Positions 8,336-18,014 of a DNA stretch of 38,647 nucleotides are shown piece after piece. The notes under the pieces were generated by a model. That model searched no databases. It was not told the DNA's origin and saw nothing but the letters and a program-made list of their open reading frames with translations. The translations under genes were made by a program, and so were the position numbers. Origin of the DNA: an uncultured Lachnospiraceae bacterium (GTDB lineage: Bacteria > Bacillota > Clostridia > Lachnospirales > Lachnospiraceae). Location: positions 1 to 38,647 of the forward strand of contig CAMWJV010000016.1 in assembly GCA_947174665.1 (NCBI GenBank). The letters are read 5' to 3'. Positions within the stretch are counted from its first letter, which is position 1. Each line of letters opens with the position of its first letter.

Positions 8336-11300
8336 ATGGCTGACGTTGTAAAGAAGAAAAAATCCAGAAGATTAAAGAGATCGGTTCGCAGGACGCTGGG
8401 AGCTTTGTTTTTGGTTTCGGCGCTGGTGGTGGCGGCGGTTCCCACTGATGGACTGGGGAGAGCGGTACAGGCAGGAGACACGACTACTTCGATATACGAA
8501 TCCAAATGGACCTGGGAAAAAGAAAAAAATAGCAGTGGTAATTATACATCCGAAATTCCCTTGATAACAAACGCTGATTTCAAGGATATTTATACTGACG
8601 AGACGGGAGACTTCCAGTTTGCCTGGCTGGGGGCATTGAAAAACACTGATTATAAAGGTGGCAGCGGAAAGATTTCCGGCGCTATGATTCTTAAGTATGG
8701 CGGCGGGACAGTAGAAAATGGTACGTTGAAAATACCAACCACGGTATCTGCATTTGCGTCCTACGCTGCAAATACGGGGGATGCTTCCAGTGATGTGGCT
8801 GTCAGCCAGGGTCACGAGGTTTTGTATTATATGTCTACGCCATATGCGGTCAAGACAACACTGGAGTATAACAGGGATACCGAGGGCAATGTAATAAGCA
8901 CCACAACGCTTTTTGACAGTTTTAGTGCTCCGGTTTTCAGCCTTTGCGGCAGAAATACAATTGAAAATTGGAGGTGGAAAGAGGTCGGGAATACCGGTAA
9001 AGACAATAACGGCAGGAACTATGAAGAGTATATGGCTCATGACTTTTATTATAGGACAACAACTGCACCTACTAACAGCAGCGGTTATACTTATAATATT
9101 ATAAATGAGGACGGCAGTGATTTTTATACTTCTCGGGCAGATGAGAAAAAAGTATATAATAGTGAAGGCGAGACGAAAGCAAACAGTGAGTTGGCCGTGT
9201 TTAAAGTCGGCGATTATTATTATGTCAGGGTCGGCGATGTTCAACGTGGGCATCAGTGGATATGCGATCAGAAGGTAACTTACATAGGCAATCAGCCTTT
9301 AGAGAAGATAGATTCACGGGATACTACATCAGGAATCGTGCAGACGTATAAAATTAAGGAAACTGTTGCAAACACGGACCCGGAGAAAGGCGTGTTTGCA
9401 GGTTGGCAGAATTTTGATACGCTTTTGATGAGTGATGAGGTTTTGGGAATCGGAAATTATGCTTTTTATCAAACGGCTGTAAATGATGTGACTTTCGGAA
9501 ACGGACTGGTGGAGATTGGACATGATGCCTTTGCAAACAGTCGTAACCTCAGAGATGTGACTATTCCGTTTTACAGTAACCTGAGGGTTATTTCGGATTG
9601 TGCTTTCGCAAATACAGGTTTGATTGGATTTATGCTGCCTTACAGTGTACAGTACATTTATGATTCTGCTTTTGAGGGGTGTACATCCCTGGAAAAGGTG
9701 TATTTTAATGCTGAAGGCCAGAAACCCCAATGGGTGGATAAGTGGCAAATGGAGGCGCAGCCGATTGTTACTTTAAAGACGATGGGGTGTTCCGTGTTTA
9801 AAGACTGCACTTCCATGAAGGAGATTACTCTTCCTCCTTCCCTGGGCAGTTCTGAAATTCATCTTGACAATTTTGAAGGCTGTGAGAAACTTGAGCGTAT
9901 TGTAGTATCAGATGTGAACACCACGTTTGTAGGGCATTCGGAGGGTGTGACTATTCCATATACGGTAGATAAGTTCAAAGAACAGGTGAGTGAAGTTATC
10001 TATTTTGAGGCTGCGGGCAGTTCTAAAACCCATGATTTTACAAGAAAAAATGCAATTGCATTTAAATATACGGATGACAAACAGCAGTATGAGAAAATTG
10101 TAATTGCAGAAGGTGTCTCAGGTGATGATGTGATGATCACCTATCAGGTAGATGACAATAATAACCTGATTCATTTTGAGATGGACGGAAATGTTAAGGA
10201 AGTGGAGATTCCTGCTCAAATCGGTCCCAAGAATATAGTTGCGATTGACGAAGGAAGCTTCTCTGACAACTGTTTTCTGGAAAAAATTGTGATTCCCGCC
10301 TCGGTTATAAGGATTGGACAGAATGCTTTCAAGGGTTGCCATAACCTGAGGCATGTCATTTATACCGATGCAAGTACTATTCAGTCTATTGGTACAGACG
10401 CTTTCCTCACTCAGGAGATGCGTCTCGGTCACCGTAATAACTGTAAAGGAATCCTTTCGGATCCCTCGTTGTCCTTTACGGGTATAATAGCCACAGACGG
10501 CGGAACGGGAAATATTACAAAGCCGTTTGAATATGCCATGAGTGTTCAGGGCAAAATCAGTGCGGGAAATCAGTCCCCTACCTATATTACCTATTACAGC
10601 GGCTGGCCTCAGAATCTGGAGGTTCAGTATGTTGTTGAGGATCCGTTGAAGCCTGAGGAGGGCGCGGCAACTCTGATAGGATATCCTGCTCGCTCAAGGA
10701 TTCTTGATTATACGGCGGCAAATTATCCTTATATATCCGCTGAACAGCAGAATGCGGCTACAGAGGCTTTTGTACAATATGGGAAATGGCTGAATGACAA
10801 GAGTACATCGGTGAATGGAGACCAGTGGGCAATCATCAACGCGTCGTTGAATCCTGTCATACCAAAGGGAGTCAAGGCTGTGGCAAATGGGCTGTTTAAC
10901 GGAGCGTCTGTCACGAAAAATGAGGACGGAACCTATGAGGTGAGCAGAGGAGGCAGTGTCAGTGGCGGCAATGCGGGCACAAGTGCTCCTGATACCAATC
11001 TTGAGACCATTACCTTTAACGATTTGTCAGAGTATACACCGTATATTTTTGACGGCTGTTCAGCACTGAAAGCTATTAATATTACAGGCGGAACCGCTAA
11101 AATTGACGAGTATGCTTTTGCTTTTGCGGATACCCAGTATGGTGGGAGAAACTATCAGCTGAGTACGTTTAATATGACAGACGGCGGAAGCTCCATTGGA
11201 GATTATGCCTTTGACAATAACCAGAACCTGACCACTGTGAAAATTTCTCCCAATGTTACCACTCTTGGGCTGCGGCCTTTCAGAGACTGTCCGAAGTTGG

Positions 11301-13336
11301 AAAATGTGAGCTTTTCCGGCGGGCCTTACTTTACCTGTGAGAGTGGAGTTATATTTGGGTTGGAAAACAATGCTAAGGCTTCTGTAGCAGAATGTCTGGA
11401 GTTCAAATCGGGAACGCTGTCATCAAGCCTGTTTACAGGAGTAAAGAGTCTGGCTAAGGAAGCCTTTATGGATTGTGGGAATCTGCGTAAGATAGATCTC
11501 TCGGAAAGCAGTATCATAGATATTCCGGTAGATGCTTTTAACGGAACAGGAGAGGTCACGGTAATGCTGCCCGCCACCTGTCAAAGCATACAGGAACATG
11601 CTTTCCATAACAGTAAGCTCTGGTCCATTGAGATACCTGCCAGCGTGGTGTATATCAACGATAAGGCGTTTGACACCCCTGCGAATCCTGCTGATCCTGA
11701 CCATCCGAATTACGGCACAAAGGGTTATGTAGATCCGTTGGAGTTTGTCTGTTCTACAGATGCGGTGGTGTCAAATATCTATGCAAACGCTGATGGTCAC
11801 AATAATATTACCAGAGTGGATGCGCCTTCTGTCAAAACATACACTGTAAGCTTTATGGCAGGCGGCGATGATAATGGCAACTGGAAGCCTTTTATTGAAG
11901 ACCAGGTGGTGAATGCCGGAGGTGCGGCAAGAATTCCGGAACTTACGCCTGTAAGGGAAGGCTACAGCTTTGTAACCTGGTATCTGTCGCCTACCGGCCC
12001 GGATATTGCAAATATTGACATGAAGGACATCCAGGGTGATATGACATTTGTGCCCAGGTGGAGAGCTCTCAGCGAAAAGGAATCCACCACTACGGTGCGT
12101 TTTATCGACTATAACGACACGGTGCTGAGCACACAGAGTGTGCGGCCGGGAGATAATGCTATTCAGCCGGTGTCACCTACCAGGGAAGGATATACCTTTA
12201 CGGGCTGGAGACCGGGACTTACCAACATTCCGGAGAGACCGGATGGGCAGACATATGATGTTTACGCGCAGTATGAGAAAGGCTCTTCAGGGACAGGAGA
12301 CGGAACCGGCGGAAGCGGCTCCGGCAATAATAACAACCAGGGTGGCAGCAATAACAATAATAACCAGGGGAATAATGGCAATAACGGAACTACCAGCGGA
12401 AACGGAACTACCAGTGGAAACGGAACCACCAGCGGCAACGGAAGTCTGTATGTTCTGACCGTGCAAAACGGAAGCGGCTCCGGGAGTTATGCTGTGGGCT
12501 CGCAGCCGGTGATCATAGCAAATAATCCGGCATCAGGGCAGGAATTCAGTCATTGGACTGTTTCACCGGCCAATACGCCTATTGCCAGCACTACGCTTTC
12601 CGCATCGGTTATTACCATGCCAGCGGCCAATGTGACGGTGACGGCACATTACAAAACAAGTACCGGAAGCAGCACGGGAAGCGGAAATTCATCCGTCAAC
12701 AATTCCAACCGTCCGAACGGTACTACGGGAACCATGACAAACGGCGGAACTACGGTAGTAATTGACAAGAACGGACTGTCCAACACAGGAGTTGTGTCGG
12801 CGGTGGTGAACGGTTCTTCGGATAATTTTACCATCAAGATTACCGAGAGCAGTGAGGCGACGGAGGCAGTTTTAAGGGCTCTGGTTGCGGAATACGGAAA
12901 TGACCTGAGCAATATCAAGTACTTCCCTATGGACATTTCTCTTTATGATTCCACGGGAACTACAAAGATTACGGATACCACAGGCCTGAGGATCAGCATT
13001 ACGCTTCCTCTGCCGGATTCCCTGATTCCCTATGCGGGAAATAACAAAGTGGCGGGTGTGGTAAATGACAGACTGGATAAGCTTTCGCCCAGGTTTACAA
13101 CCATTGACGGTGTATCCTGTGTGACGTTTACTGCAGAGCATTTCTCGCCCTATGTGATATATGTGGATATCTCAAGGCTGTCAGACGGAACGGTGGCTGA
13201 CAGTACGCCGAAGACAGGAGACGGAATCCATCCGAAATGGTTCCTGTCCATCGGTCTGGCTTGTCTGTCCTTCGTTATGTTCATGCAGAAGGACAATAAA
13301 AAGAAGGAAAAGGTTAAAGTTAAGGCTCGCGCCTGA
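8336..13336 (+). CDS. Giant BspA-type LRR surface protein with sortase signal
   Basis: A 1,666-residue secreted protein. The signal peptide has a long basic start and a hydrophobic core ending near AVQA/G (residues 43-47). Blocks of LRR_5 (BspA-type) repeats appear at about 355-480, 625-690 and 870-1150, with the pattern 'IGNYAFxxxxxLxxVxIP'. Two InlB-type B-repeats follow (about 1167-1245 and 1252-1320), each with PxREGYxFxxW. Then come a Gly/Asn/Thr linker, a divergent B-repeat (about 1375-1440) and a C-terminal domain shared with the next gene's product. The end is TPKTG (1624-1628), a hydrophobic segment and a basic tail, which is a cell-wall sorting signal. ATG 8336 lies 8 bases after AAGGAG; ATG 8330 is too close to it. 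BspA-like proteins act in adhesion; the ligand is unknown. Confidence 0.92.
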   Translation: MADVVKKKKSRRLKRSVRRTLGALFLVSALVVAAVPTDGLGRAVQAGDTTTSIYESKWTWEKEKNSSGNYTSEIPLITNADFKDIYTDETGDFQFAWLGALKNTDYKGGSGKISGAMILKYGGGTVENGTLKIPTTVSAFASYAANTGDASSDVAVSQGHEVLYYMSTPYAVKTTLEYNRDTEGNVISTTTLFDSFSAPVFSLCGRNTIENWRWKEVGNTGKDNNGRNYEEYMAHDFYYRTTTAPTNSSGYTYNIINEDGSDFYTSRADEKKVYNSEGETKANSELAVFKVGDYYYVRVGDVQRGHQWICDQKVTYIGNQPLEKIDSRDTTSGIVQTYKIKETVANTDPEKGVFAGWQNFDTLLMSDEVLGIGNYAFYQTAVNDVTFGNGLVEIGHDAFANSRNLRDVTIPFYSNLRVISDCAFANTGLIGFMLPYSVQYIYDSAFEGCTSLEKVYFNAEGQKPQWVDKWQMEAQPIVTLKTMGCSVFKDCTSMKEITLPPSLGSSEIHLDNFEGCEKLERIVVSDVNTTFVGHSEGVTIPYTVDKFKEQVSEVIYFEAAGSSKTHDFTRKNAIAFKYTDDKQQYEKIVIAEGVSGDDVMITYQVDDNNNLIHFEMDGNVKEVEIPAQIGPKNIVAIDEGSFSDNCFLEKIVIPASVIRIGQNAFKGCHNLRHVIYTDASTIQSIGTDAFLTQEMRLGHRNNCKGILSDPSLSFTGIIATDGGTGNITKPFEYAMSVQGKISAGNQSPTYITYYSGWPQNLEVQYVVEDPLKPEEGAATLIGYPARSRILDYTAANYPYISAEQQNAATEAFVQYGKWLNDKSTSVNGDQWAIINASLNPVIPKGVKAVANGLFNGASVTKNEDGTYEVSRGGSVSGGNAGTSAPDTNLETITFNDLSEYTPYIFDGCSALKAINITGGTAKIDEYAFAFADTQYGGRNYQLSTFNMTDGGSSIGDYAFDNNQNLTTVKISPNVTTLGLRPFRDCPKLENVSFSGGPYFTCESGVIFGLENNAKASVAECLEFKSGTLSSSLFTGVKSLAKEAFMDCGNLRKIDLSESSIIDIPVDAFNGTGEVTVMLPATCQSIQEHAFHNSKLWSIEIPASVVYINDKAFDTPANPADPDHPNYGTKGYVDPLEFVCSTDAVVSNIYANADGHNNITRVDAPSVKTYTVSFMAGGDDNGNWKPFIEDQVVNAGGAARIPELTPVREGYSFVTWYLSPTGPDIANIDMKDIQGDMTFVPRWRALSEKESTTTVRFIDYNDTVLSTQSVRPGDNAIQPVSPTREGYTFTGWRPGLTNIPERPDGQTYDVYAQYEKGSSGTGDGTGGSGSGNNNNQGGSNNNNNQGNNGNNGTTSGNGTTSGNGTTSGNGSLYVLTVQNGSGSGSYAVGSQPVIIANNPASGQEFSHWTVSPANTPIASTTLSASVITMPAANVTVTAHYKTSTGSSTGSGNSSVNNSNRPNGTTGTMTNGGTTVVIDKNGLSNTGVVSAVVNGSSDNFTIKITESSEATEAVLRALVAEYGNDLSNIKYFPMDISLYDSTGTTKITDTTGLRISITLPLPDSLIPYAGNNKVAGVVNDRLDKLSPRFTTIDGVSCVTFTAEHFSPYVIYVDISRLSDGTVADSTPKTGDGIHPKWFLSIGLACLSFVMFMQKDNKKKEKVKVKARA
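12386..12439 (+). repeat. Three 18-bp tandem repeats in the linker of the LRR protein
   Basis: Three copies of an 18-base unit (GGAACTACCAGCGGAAAC and variants) encode GTTSGN. They follow Asn/Gly-rich runs in a flexible, wall-spanning linker. Tandem repeats like this can change copy number by slippage, altering linker length without shifting the frame. Confidence 0.9.
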
Positions 13337-13362
13337 AACAGATGTATAAAAAAGGAAGACAT

Positions 13363-15525
13363 ATGAGAAAGAGAAGAAGACTCTTTGGTGTCCTGCTTAT
13401 CGCAGTGGCGCTGGTCATTATGGGACTTCCCGTTTCGGAGGCAGATGCGGCGACGTCTGCTTCCGATTTTGTAATGGAGGGAAGCACACTGGTACGGTAC
13501 AGGGGCACGGAGAAAAACGTGTCTGTTCCCGATACAGTGGAAGTCATCGGAAAGAACGCATTTGAGGACAACGTCAATGTGGAACTGGTGGTACTCCCGA
13601 ATTCCGTAGAGAAAATCGAATCCTATGCCTTTTGGGGCTGTGATAATCTGGATACGGTGGTGTTGGGCAGAGGTCTGACAAGTGTGGGAGATTATGCCTT
13701 TGCCGGATGCGGTGGGCTGAAGCAGATGTCAATTCCTGCAAATGTAACATCAATCGGCGTTCAGGCCTTTGCGGACTGTGCGAATATGACAGATATAACC
13801 ATACCGGAGGAGACCCGGTATATTCATGAGAGCGCTTTTGACGGATGCGCCAGGCTGACGATTCATTGCGACGAGGGGACAGTGGCGGATGCCTATGCTC
13901 AGGCCTTTTACGAGAGGCAGAAGGAGATGCCGGAGTATGAGGATGTGCCAAATTATCAGCCGGATAATACCGATCAGGAGATTACACCTACCCCGGAACC
14001 CGTACCCGCACCTACGTCTCCGCCGGTGTCCACAGAGGGGGATACTCTTGGCAGCACAAGTGTGGTTGGAAATCAGGCTGTGATATTTGTGCACTCGGAG
14101 GAGATGAATGTGATCGAACCAACATCCCCGCCGGTTCCTGCGCCGGAGGTTTCTATGCCCTCTGCGTTGACGGATCTTGCGGAGCTGATGGGGAGTATGA
14201 TAACGGTAGGGCCGGTGACGGGTATTCCGAAATATACAGTGGTGGACGGACGGATAGTTGCGGATCAGGCATTTTACAGAGACGATTCCCTGGAGGAGGT
14301 TTCGCTGAAGCAGGGAATAACGGAGATAGGCCAGTTTGCGTTTGCAAGAAGTGCGCTGAAAAAGATAGAAATTCCCGAGGGTGTAACGGATATCGGTTAT
14401 GGTGCCTTTTATCACTGTGACAGTCTGGAGAGCGTGTCTTTGCCGGACTCCGTGATGAATGTTGAGCCCAAGGCGTTTACGTATACTGCCATGATGGAAA
14501 ACTTTTTAGACGGCGGAACTACTTTTCTGGTGAACGGGGGAGTACTGCTTGCGTATAATGGCAATAGCAGCCAGGTGTTTGTGCCGGGAGGGATTCGGGT
14601 CATTGCCGCGGAGGTTTTTGCCGGTCATGAAGAAATAGAGAGTGTCAGGCTGCCGGACAGTGTTCTTGTCGTGGGAGAGGCGGCCTTTGAAGGCTGTACC
14701 GGCCTGCGGCAGGTGAATCTGGGGTCAGGCGTGGAACAGATTAAAGACAGGGCCTTTGCGGGCTGCAGCCGCCTTGAGACTGTGAAGCTTCCCGCCTCCG
14801 TACAGACGGCAGGTGTATTGGCTTTTGGGGATGCTGAGGTGATATACAACGGAAACAGGCCGGAGGAGACCTATGAGATTTCGGCCACCAGGCTTTCCAA
14901 TGAGCAATATCGGGATGTAGAGCAGGAGAGCGGGCAGCCGGGAGTGACGGTTGTCGGTGCGGTCCCCTCTTCGGCGCGTCTGGAGGGTGCGGCAAGAAGC
15001 TATATACTGAATGTAGAACAGAAGACGGACAGGTCAGAAGTACAGACTGCATGGAGACGGGCAATGAACGGTGAAATGCCGGAGAATATGGCAGTATATG
15101 ACCTGCAGCTTACGGACAACAGCGGTATTCCGCTGACAAAGCTGGGGCGCAGCGGCCTGAATGTCATACTGCCTTTACCGGAGTCTCTTTCCGGTCAGGA
15201 GTTGAAAATGGTGACGCTGGATCGGAACGGACAGCTGGAGGCAGTGGGAGTGGAGCGGGTAATGCTGGAAGGAGTGGAATGCTTCAGGTTCCGAACAACG
15301 CATTTGTCATTGTTCGGGGTTTACGGCGTAGGCCCCGCAGAGTCGGAAATCCGGGAAGTGAATGTGTCAATGAACAGCATGAGTGCCGGACCGGGTGTTA
15401 TGGGAACGACAGAAAACGGCACAAATAAGTTTTTGATTTTGAAACTGATTCTGGGAGCGGCCTTGTTGATTACGGGTATGGGGATTTTCCTGCCGGGAGT
15501 GATACGGCCAAAGAGAAGGAGATAG
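13363..15525 (+). CDS. Membrane-anchored BspA-type LRR protein
   Basis: This 720-residue paralogue of the preceding protein has an N-terminal signal peptide (MRKRRRLFGVLLIAVALVIM, cleavage probably after EADA). LRR_5 repeats lie in two blocks, about 40-170 and 290-500, separated by a Pro/Thr-rich linker (TPTPEPVPAPTSPPV). The C-terminal domain (about 535-665) resembles that of the larger protein: both have an LPLP(E/D)SL stretch, a VEGVECFRF / IDGVSCVTF match and a following H(L/F)S. It ends with a hydrophobic helix and RPKRRR and has no LPXTG-like motif, so it is probably held in the membrane. ATG 13363 follows AAAGGAAG; the upstream ATG at 13342 has no ribosome site. Only 26 bases separate it from the previous gene, so the two are co-transcribed. 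Confidence 0.9.
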   Translation: MRKRRRLFGVLLIAVALVIMGLPVSEADAATSASDFVMEGSTLVRYRGTEKNVSVPDTVEVIGKNAFEDNVNVELVVLPNSVEKIESYAFWGCDNLDTVVLGRGLTSVGDYAFAGCGGLKQMSIPANVTSIGVQAFADCANMTDITIPEETRYIHESAFDGCARLTIHCDEGTVADAYAQAFYERQKEMPEYEDVPNYQPDNTDQEITPTPEPVPAPTSPPVSTEGDTLGSTSVVGNQAVIFVHSEEMNVIEPTSPPVPAPEVSMPSALTDLAELMGSMITVGPVTGIPKYTVVDGRIVADQAFYRDDSLEEVSLKQGITEIGQFAFARSALKKIEIPEGVTDIGYGAFYHCDSLESVSLPDSVMNVEPKAFTYTAMMENFLDGGTTFLVNGGVLLAYNGNSSQVFVPGGIRVIAAEVFAGHEEIESVRLPDSVLVVGEAAFEGCTGLRQVNLGSGVEQIKDRAFAGCSRLETVKLPASVQTAGVLAFGDAEVIYNGNRPEETYEISATRLSNEQYRDVEQESGQPGVTVVGAVPSSARLEGAARSYILNVEQKTDRSEVQTAWRRAMNGEMPENMAVYDLQLTDNSGIPLTKLGRSGLNVILPLPESLSGQELKMVTLDRNGQLEAVGVERVMLEGVECFRFRTTHLSLFGVYGVGPAESEIREVNVSMNSMSAGPGVMGTTENGTNKFLILKLILGAALLITGMGIFLPGVIRPKRRR

Positions 15526-15545
15526 ACGGGAATTATAGAACAAAT

Positions 15546-15595
15546 ATAAGCGTCCGGGCATAGAATATCTGTAAATGATATGCCGGGGCGCTTAT
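15546..15595 (+). terminator. Long imperfect hairpin after the second LRR gene
   Basis: The 17-base arms 15546-15562 and 15579-15595 pair at 15 positions plus one G-U, with a single mismatch and a 16-base loop. The downstream TATTATT is only weakly U-rich. The hairpin ends four bases before the subtilase start codon, so it could be a terminator of the LRR operon or a translational control element of the protease. Confidence 0.6.
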
Positions 15596-15599
15596 TATT

Positions 15600-16496
15600 A
15601 TGCAGCGGGTGCGGAAACAAATTGATTTTTTTTCTGAATACGGAATGGCGGACGGAGCAGGCATTACCATAGCGGTACTGGACTCGGGTATATGCGGCCA
15701 TCCGGATCTGGAGGGGAAAACTTTGGAATTTCGAGATTTTGTGGAGAATCATGGAACGCTGTATGATGACAACGGGCACGGAACCCATGTGTGCGGCATC
15801 CTCTGCGGAAGCGGAGGGCTGTCCGGAGGAAGATACAGGGGTATGGCACCGGGAGCCCGGCTTGTTGTCGGAAAGGTGCTGGACAAAGACGGAGACGGCT
15901 CCACGGAGGCCATGCTGTCCGGGCTGGACTGGATTTTGGAAGCGCGAATGAGATATCGTATCCGCATCTTAAATATTTCCGTGGGTATCGGAAATCTGAA
16001 GGAAAAGGCGAAGGAGCTGGCGCTGCAGGAGAAGGTAGAAAAGGTTTGGGACAGCGGAATCCTGGTGGTCTGCGCGGCGGGAAACAAGGGCCCCGGGAAC
16101 GGAACCATTTCCGCTGTTGGCGGGAGCGGCAAGGTGATCACGGTAGGATGCCATGACGGGGCATACCGCAGAGGCGATTCCGGACTGTGCGCCGCCTATT
16201 CCGGCAGAGGCGACCGAAACAGCAGTCCGCGCAAGCCGGATATTGTAGCGCCGGGAACGGATATTATGTCCTGCAATGTGAACTATCATAAAAAAAGCGC
16301 TTATATTGCAAAAAGCGGTACCTCCATGGCCACGCCTATTGTGTCAGGGGCTGCGGCCCTGGTGTTTCAGCGGTATCCTCATATGTCCAATGAGGAATGC
16401 AGGCAGAAGCTGCTGTTTACAGCTACAGATCTGCATCTTCCCTGGAACCAGCAGGGGTGGGGGATGGTGAATGTAAGCCGGTTGCTGAGTGGATAA
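15600..16496 (+). CDS. Subtilisin-like serine protease (S8), apparently intracellular
   Basis: This 298-residue S8 protease has an intact catalytic triad: Asp28 (AVLDSGI), His60 (NGHGTHV) and Ser242 (SGTSMATP), with the oxyanion Asn162 in AAGN. It lacks a signal peptide and a recognisable I9 propeptide, as in the IspA-type intracellular subtilases of Firmicutes. Such proteases usually degrade misfolded or surplus cytoplasmic proteins, often late in growth. No convincing Shine-Dalgarno sequence precedes ATG 15600, because a strong hairpin occupies that position; an internal ATG at 15645 would cut into the fold. It follows the LRR genes by 74 bases, but a role in processing them would require export, which the sequence does not indicate. 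Confidence 0.88.
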   Translation: MQRVRKQIDFFSEYGMADGAGITIAVLDSGICGHPDLEGKTLEFRDFVENHGTLYDDNGHGTHVCGILCGSGGLSGGRYRGMAPGARLVVGKVLDKDGDGSTEAMLSGLDWILEARMRYRIRILNISVGIGNLKEKAKELALQEKVEKVWDSGILVVCAAGNKGPGNGTISAVGGSGKVITVGCHDGAYRRGDSGLCAAYSGRGDRNSSPRKPDIVAPGTDIMSCNVNYHKKSAYIAKSGTSMATPIVSGAAALVFQRYPHMSNEECRQKLLFTATDLHLPWNQQGWGMVNVSRLLSG

Positions 16497-16507
16497 TCAT
16501 AAAAAAG

Positions 16508-16541
16508 TTGACACATTTCGTATAATTGTATACAATCATAC
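16508..16541 (+). promoter_or_regulatory. Promoter of citrate operon with overlapping GntR-type operator
   Basis: TTGACA (16508-16513) and TACAAT (16531-16536) are 17 bases apart. The palindrome ATTGTATACAAT (16525-16536) covers the -10 box and extends to 11-base half-sites (16520-16530 and 16531-16541) that match at 10 of 11 positions. TTGTATACAA-type palindromes are typical operators of FadR/GntR regulators, and a regulator of this class is the second gene of the operon. Repression by blocking RNA polymerase is the natural reading. Confidence 0.8.
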
Positions 16542-16589
16542 AAGAGCGGCGCAAGGCAGCCGACTATTACGGAAAGGTGCAGACAGACT

Positions 16590-18011
16590 ATGAGAGATAA
16601 TTCAACATTTCAGAATCGTCCGGTCGCGATGAATCAAAAAAATAATCTTCTGGAAATAGAAGAGCATATGTATATTTTGGATGATGTGGAAAAGCCAAAT
16701 GTATTCCGCAATATGTTCCCCTATTCCGAAATACCGAAGATTCCCTTCAATGACAGGATTGTGCCGCACAATATGCCGAAGAATATCTGGATTACGGATA
16801 CGACCTTTCGGGACGGACAGCAGTCGAGGGCGCCTTATACCACGGAGCAGATTGTCACGATTTTTGACTATTTACACAAGCTGGGTGGTCCTAACGGCAT
16901 GATACGCGCCAGCGAATTTTTCCTGTACAGCAAGAAGGACAGGGACGCTGTGTATAAGTGCATGGAGCGGGGATATGAATTTCCGGAGGTTACCAGCTGG
17001 ATACGTGCCAGCAAAGAGGATTTCAAGCTGGTGAAGCAGATTGGGATGAAGGAGACGGGTATTCTCGTCAGTTGTTCCGACTACCATATCTTTCTGAAGC
17101 TGAAAATGACAAGGCGTCAGGCCATGGAGCACTATTTAAGCGTCATCAGGGAGTGTCTGGAGGAGGGAATCAGTCCGCGCTGCCACCTGGAGGATATTAC
17201 AAGGGCTGATATCTACGGTTATGTGGTTCCTTTTTGCCTGGAGCTGATGAAGCTGATGGAAGAGTACGGGATTCCTATCAAAATCAGGGCCTGCGATACG
17301 ATGGGATACGGGGTTAATTTCCCGGGAGCCGTTATTCCCCGAAGCGTTCAGGGTATTATTTATGCCATACATACACATGCCGGTGTGCCTCATGAGTTGA
17401 TTGAGTGGCACGGACATAACGATTTTTACAAGGCGGTGAGCAATTCCACCACCGCATGGATTTACGGCTGTTCCGGCGTCAACACGTCCCTTTTTGGCAT
17501 CGGTGAGAGAACGGGTAATACGCCTCTGGAAGCAATGGTGTTTGAGTACGCACAGCTTAAAGGGGATTTAAATGGCATGGACACTACAGTGATCACAGAG
17601 CTGGCGGAGTATTATGAGAAGGAAATCGGCTATCAGATCCCCCCCAGAACGCCTTTTGTGGGCAAGAATTTTAATGTGACAAGAGCTGGCATCCATGCGG
17701 ACGGACTGTTGAAAAATGAGGAGATATACAATATATTTGACACGGAAAAATTCCTGAAGAGGCCGGTGCTATGTGCAATATCCAATACCTCAGGGCTGGC
17801 GGGCATTGCGCACTGGATCAATACCTACTACAGGCTGAAAGGCGACAGCCAGGTGGAGAAAAATTCAGAGCTTGTGACTGAAATTAAAAAATGGGTGGAC
17901 GGAGAGTATGCGGACGGGCGTGTGACAGTTATGACAGACGAAGAGATTGTTGCGTGTGTGAACCGTGTCTGTCTGGAAAAAGGTTTGACGATTTGTAATA
18001 AGGATGGTTAA
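16590..18011 (+). CDS. Re-type citrate synthase (isopropylmalate synthase-like)
   Basis: This 473-residue protein belongs to the HMGL-like/isopropylmalate synthase superfamily. It strongly resembles the Re-citrate synthase described from Clostridium kluyveri, which condenses acetyl-CoA and oxaloacetate with Re-face stereochemistry. Visible signatures are DTTFRDGQQSR (residues 70-80), RCHLEDITRAD, the metal-binding HGHND (His274, His276), GIGERTGNTPLE and FNVTRAGIHADG. The last of these and TSWIRA help separate it from true LeuA. ATG 16590 has GGAAAGG upstream. The neighbours, a GntR regulator and NADP-isocitrate dehydrogenase, support a role in making 2-oxoglutarate. Homocitrate synthase or LeuA are the alternatives but fit the context less well. 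Confidence 0.9.
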   Translation: MRDNSTFQNRPVAMNQKNNLLEIEEHMYILDDVEKPNVFRNMFPYSEIPKIPFNDRIVPHNMPKNIWITDTTFRDGQQSRAPYTTEQIVTIFDYLHKLGGPNGMIRASEFFLYSKKDRDAVYKCMERGYEFPEVTSWIRASKEDFKLVKQIGMKETGILVSCSDYHIFLKLKMTRRQAMEHYLSVIRECLEEGISPRCHLEDITRADIYGYVVPFCLELMKLMEEYGIPIKIRACDTMGYGVNFPGAVIPRSVQGIIYAIHTHAGVPHELIEWHGHNDFYKAVSNSTTAWIYGCSGVNTSLFGIGERTGNTPLEAMVFEYAQLKGDLNGMDTTVITELAEYYEKEIGYQIPPRTPFVGKNFNVTRAGIHADGLLKNEEIYNIFDTEKFLKRPVLCAISNTSGLAGIAHWINTYYRLKGDSQVEKNSELVTEIKKWVDGEYADGRVTVMTDEEIVACVNRVCLEKGLTICNKDG

Positions 18012-18014
18012 GAA

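Noticed and set aside
12386..12439. Short regular repeats as a CRISPR array
   Set aside because: The 18-base units are directly adjacent, without spacers, and encode an in-frame GTTSGN linker.
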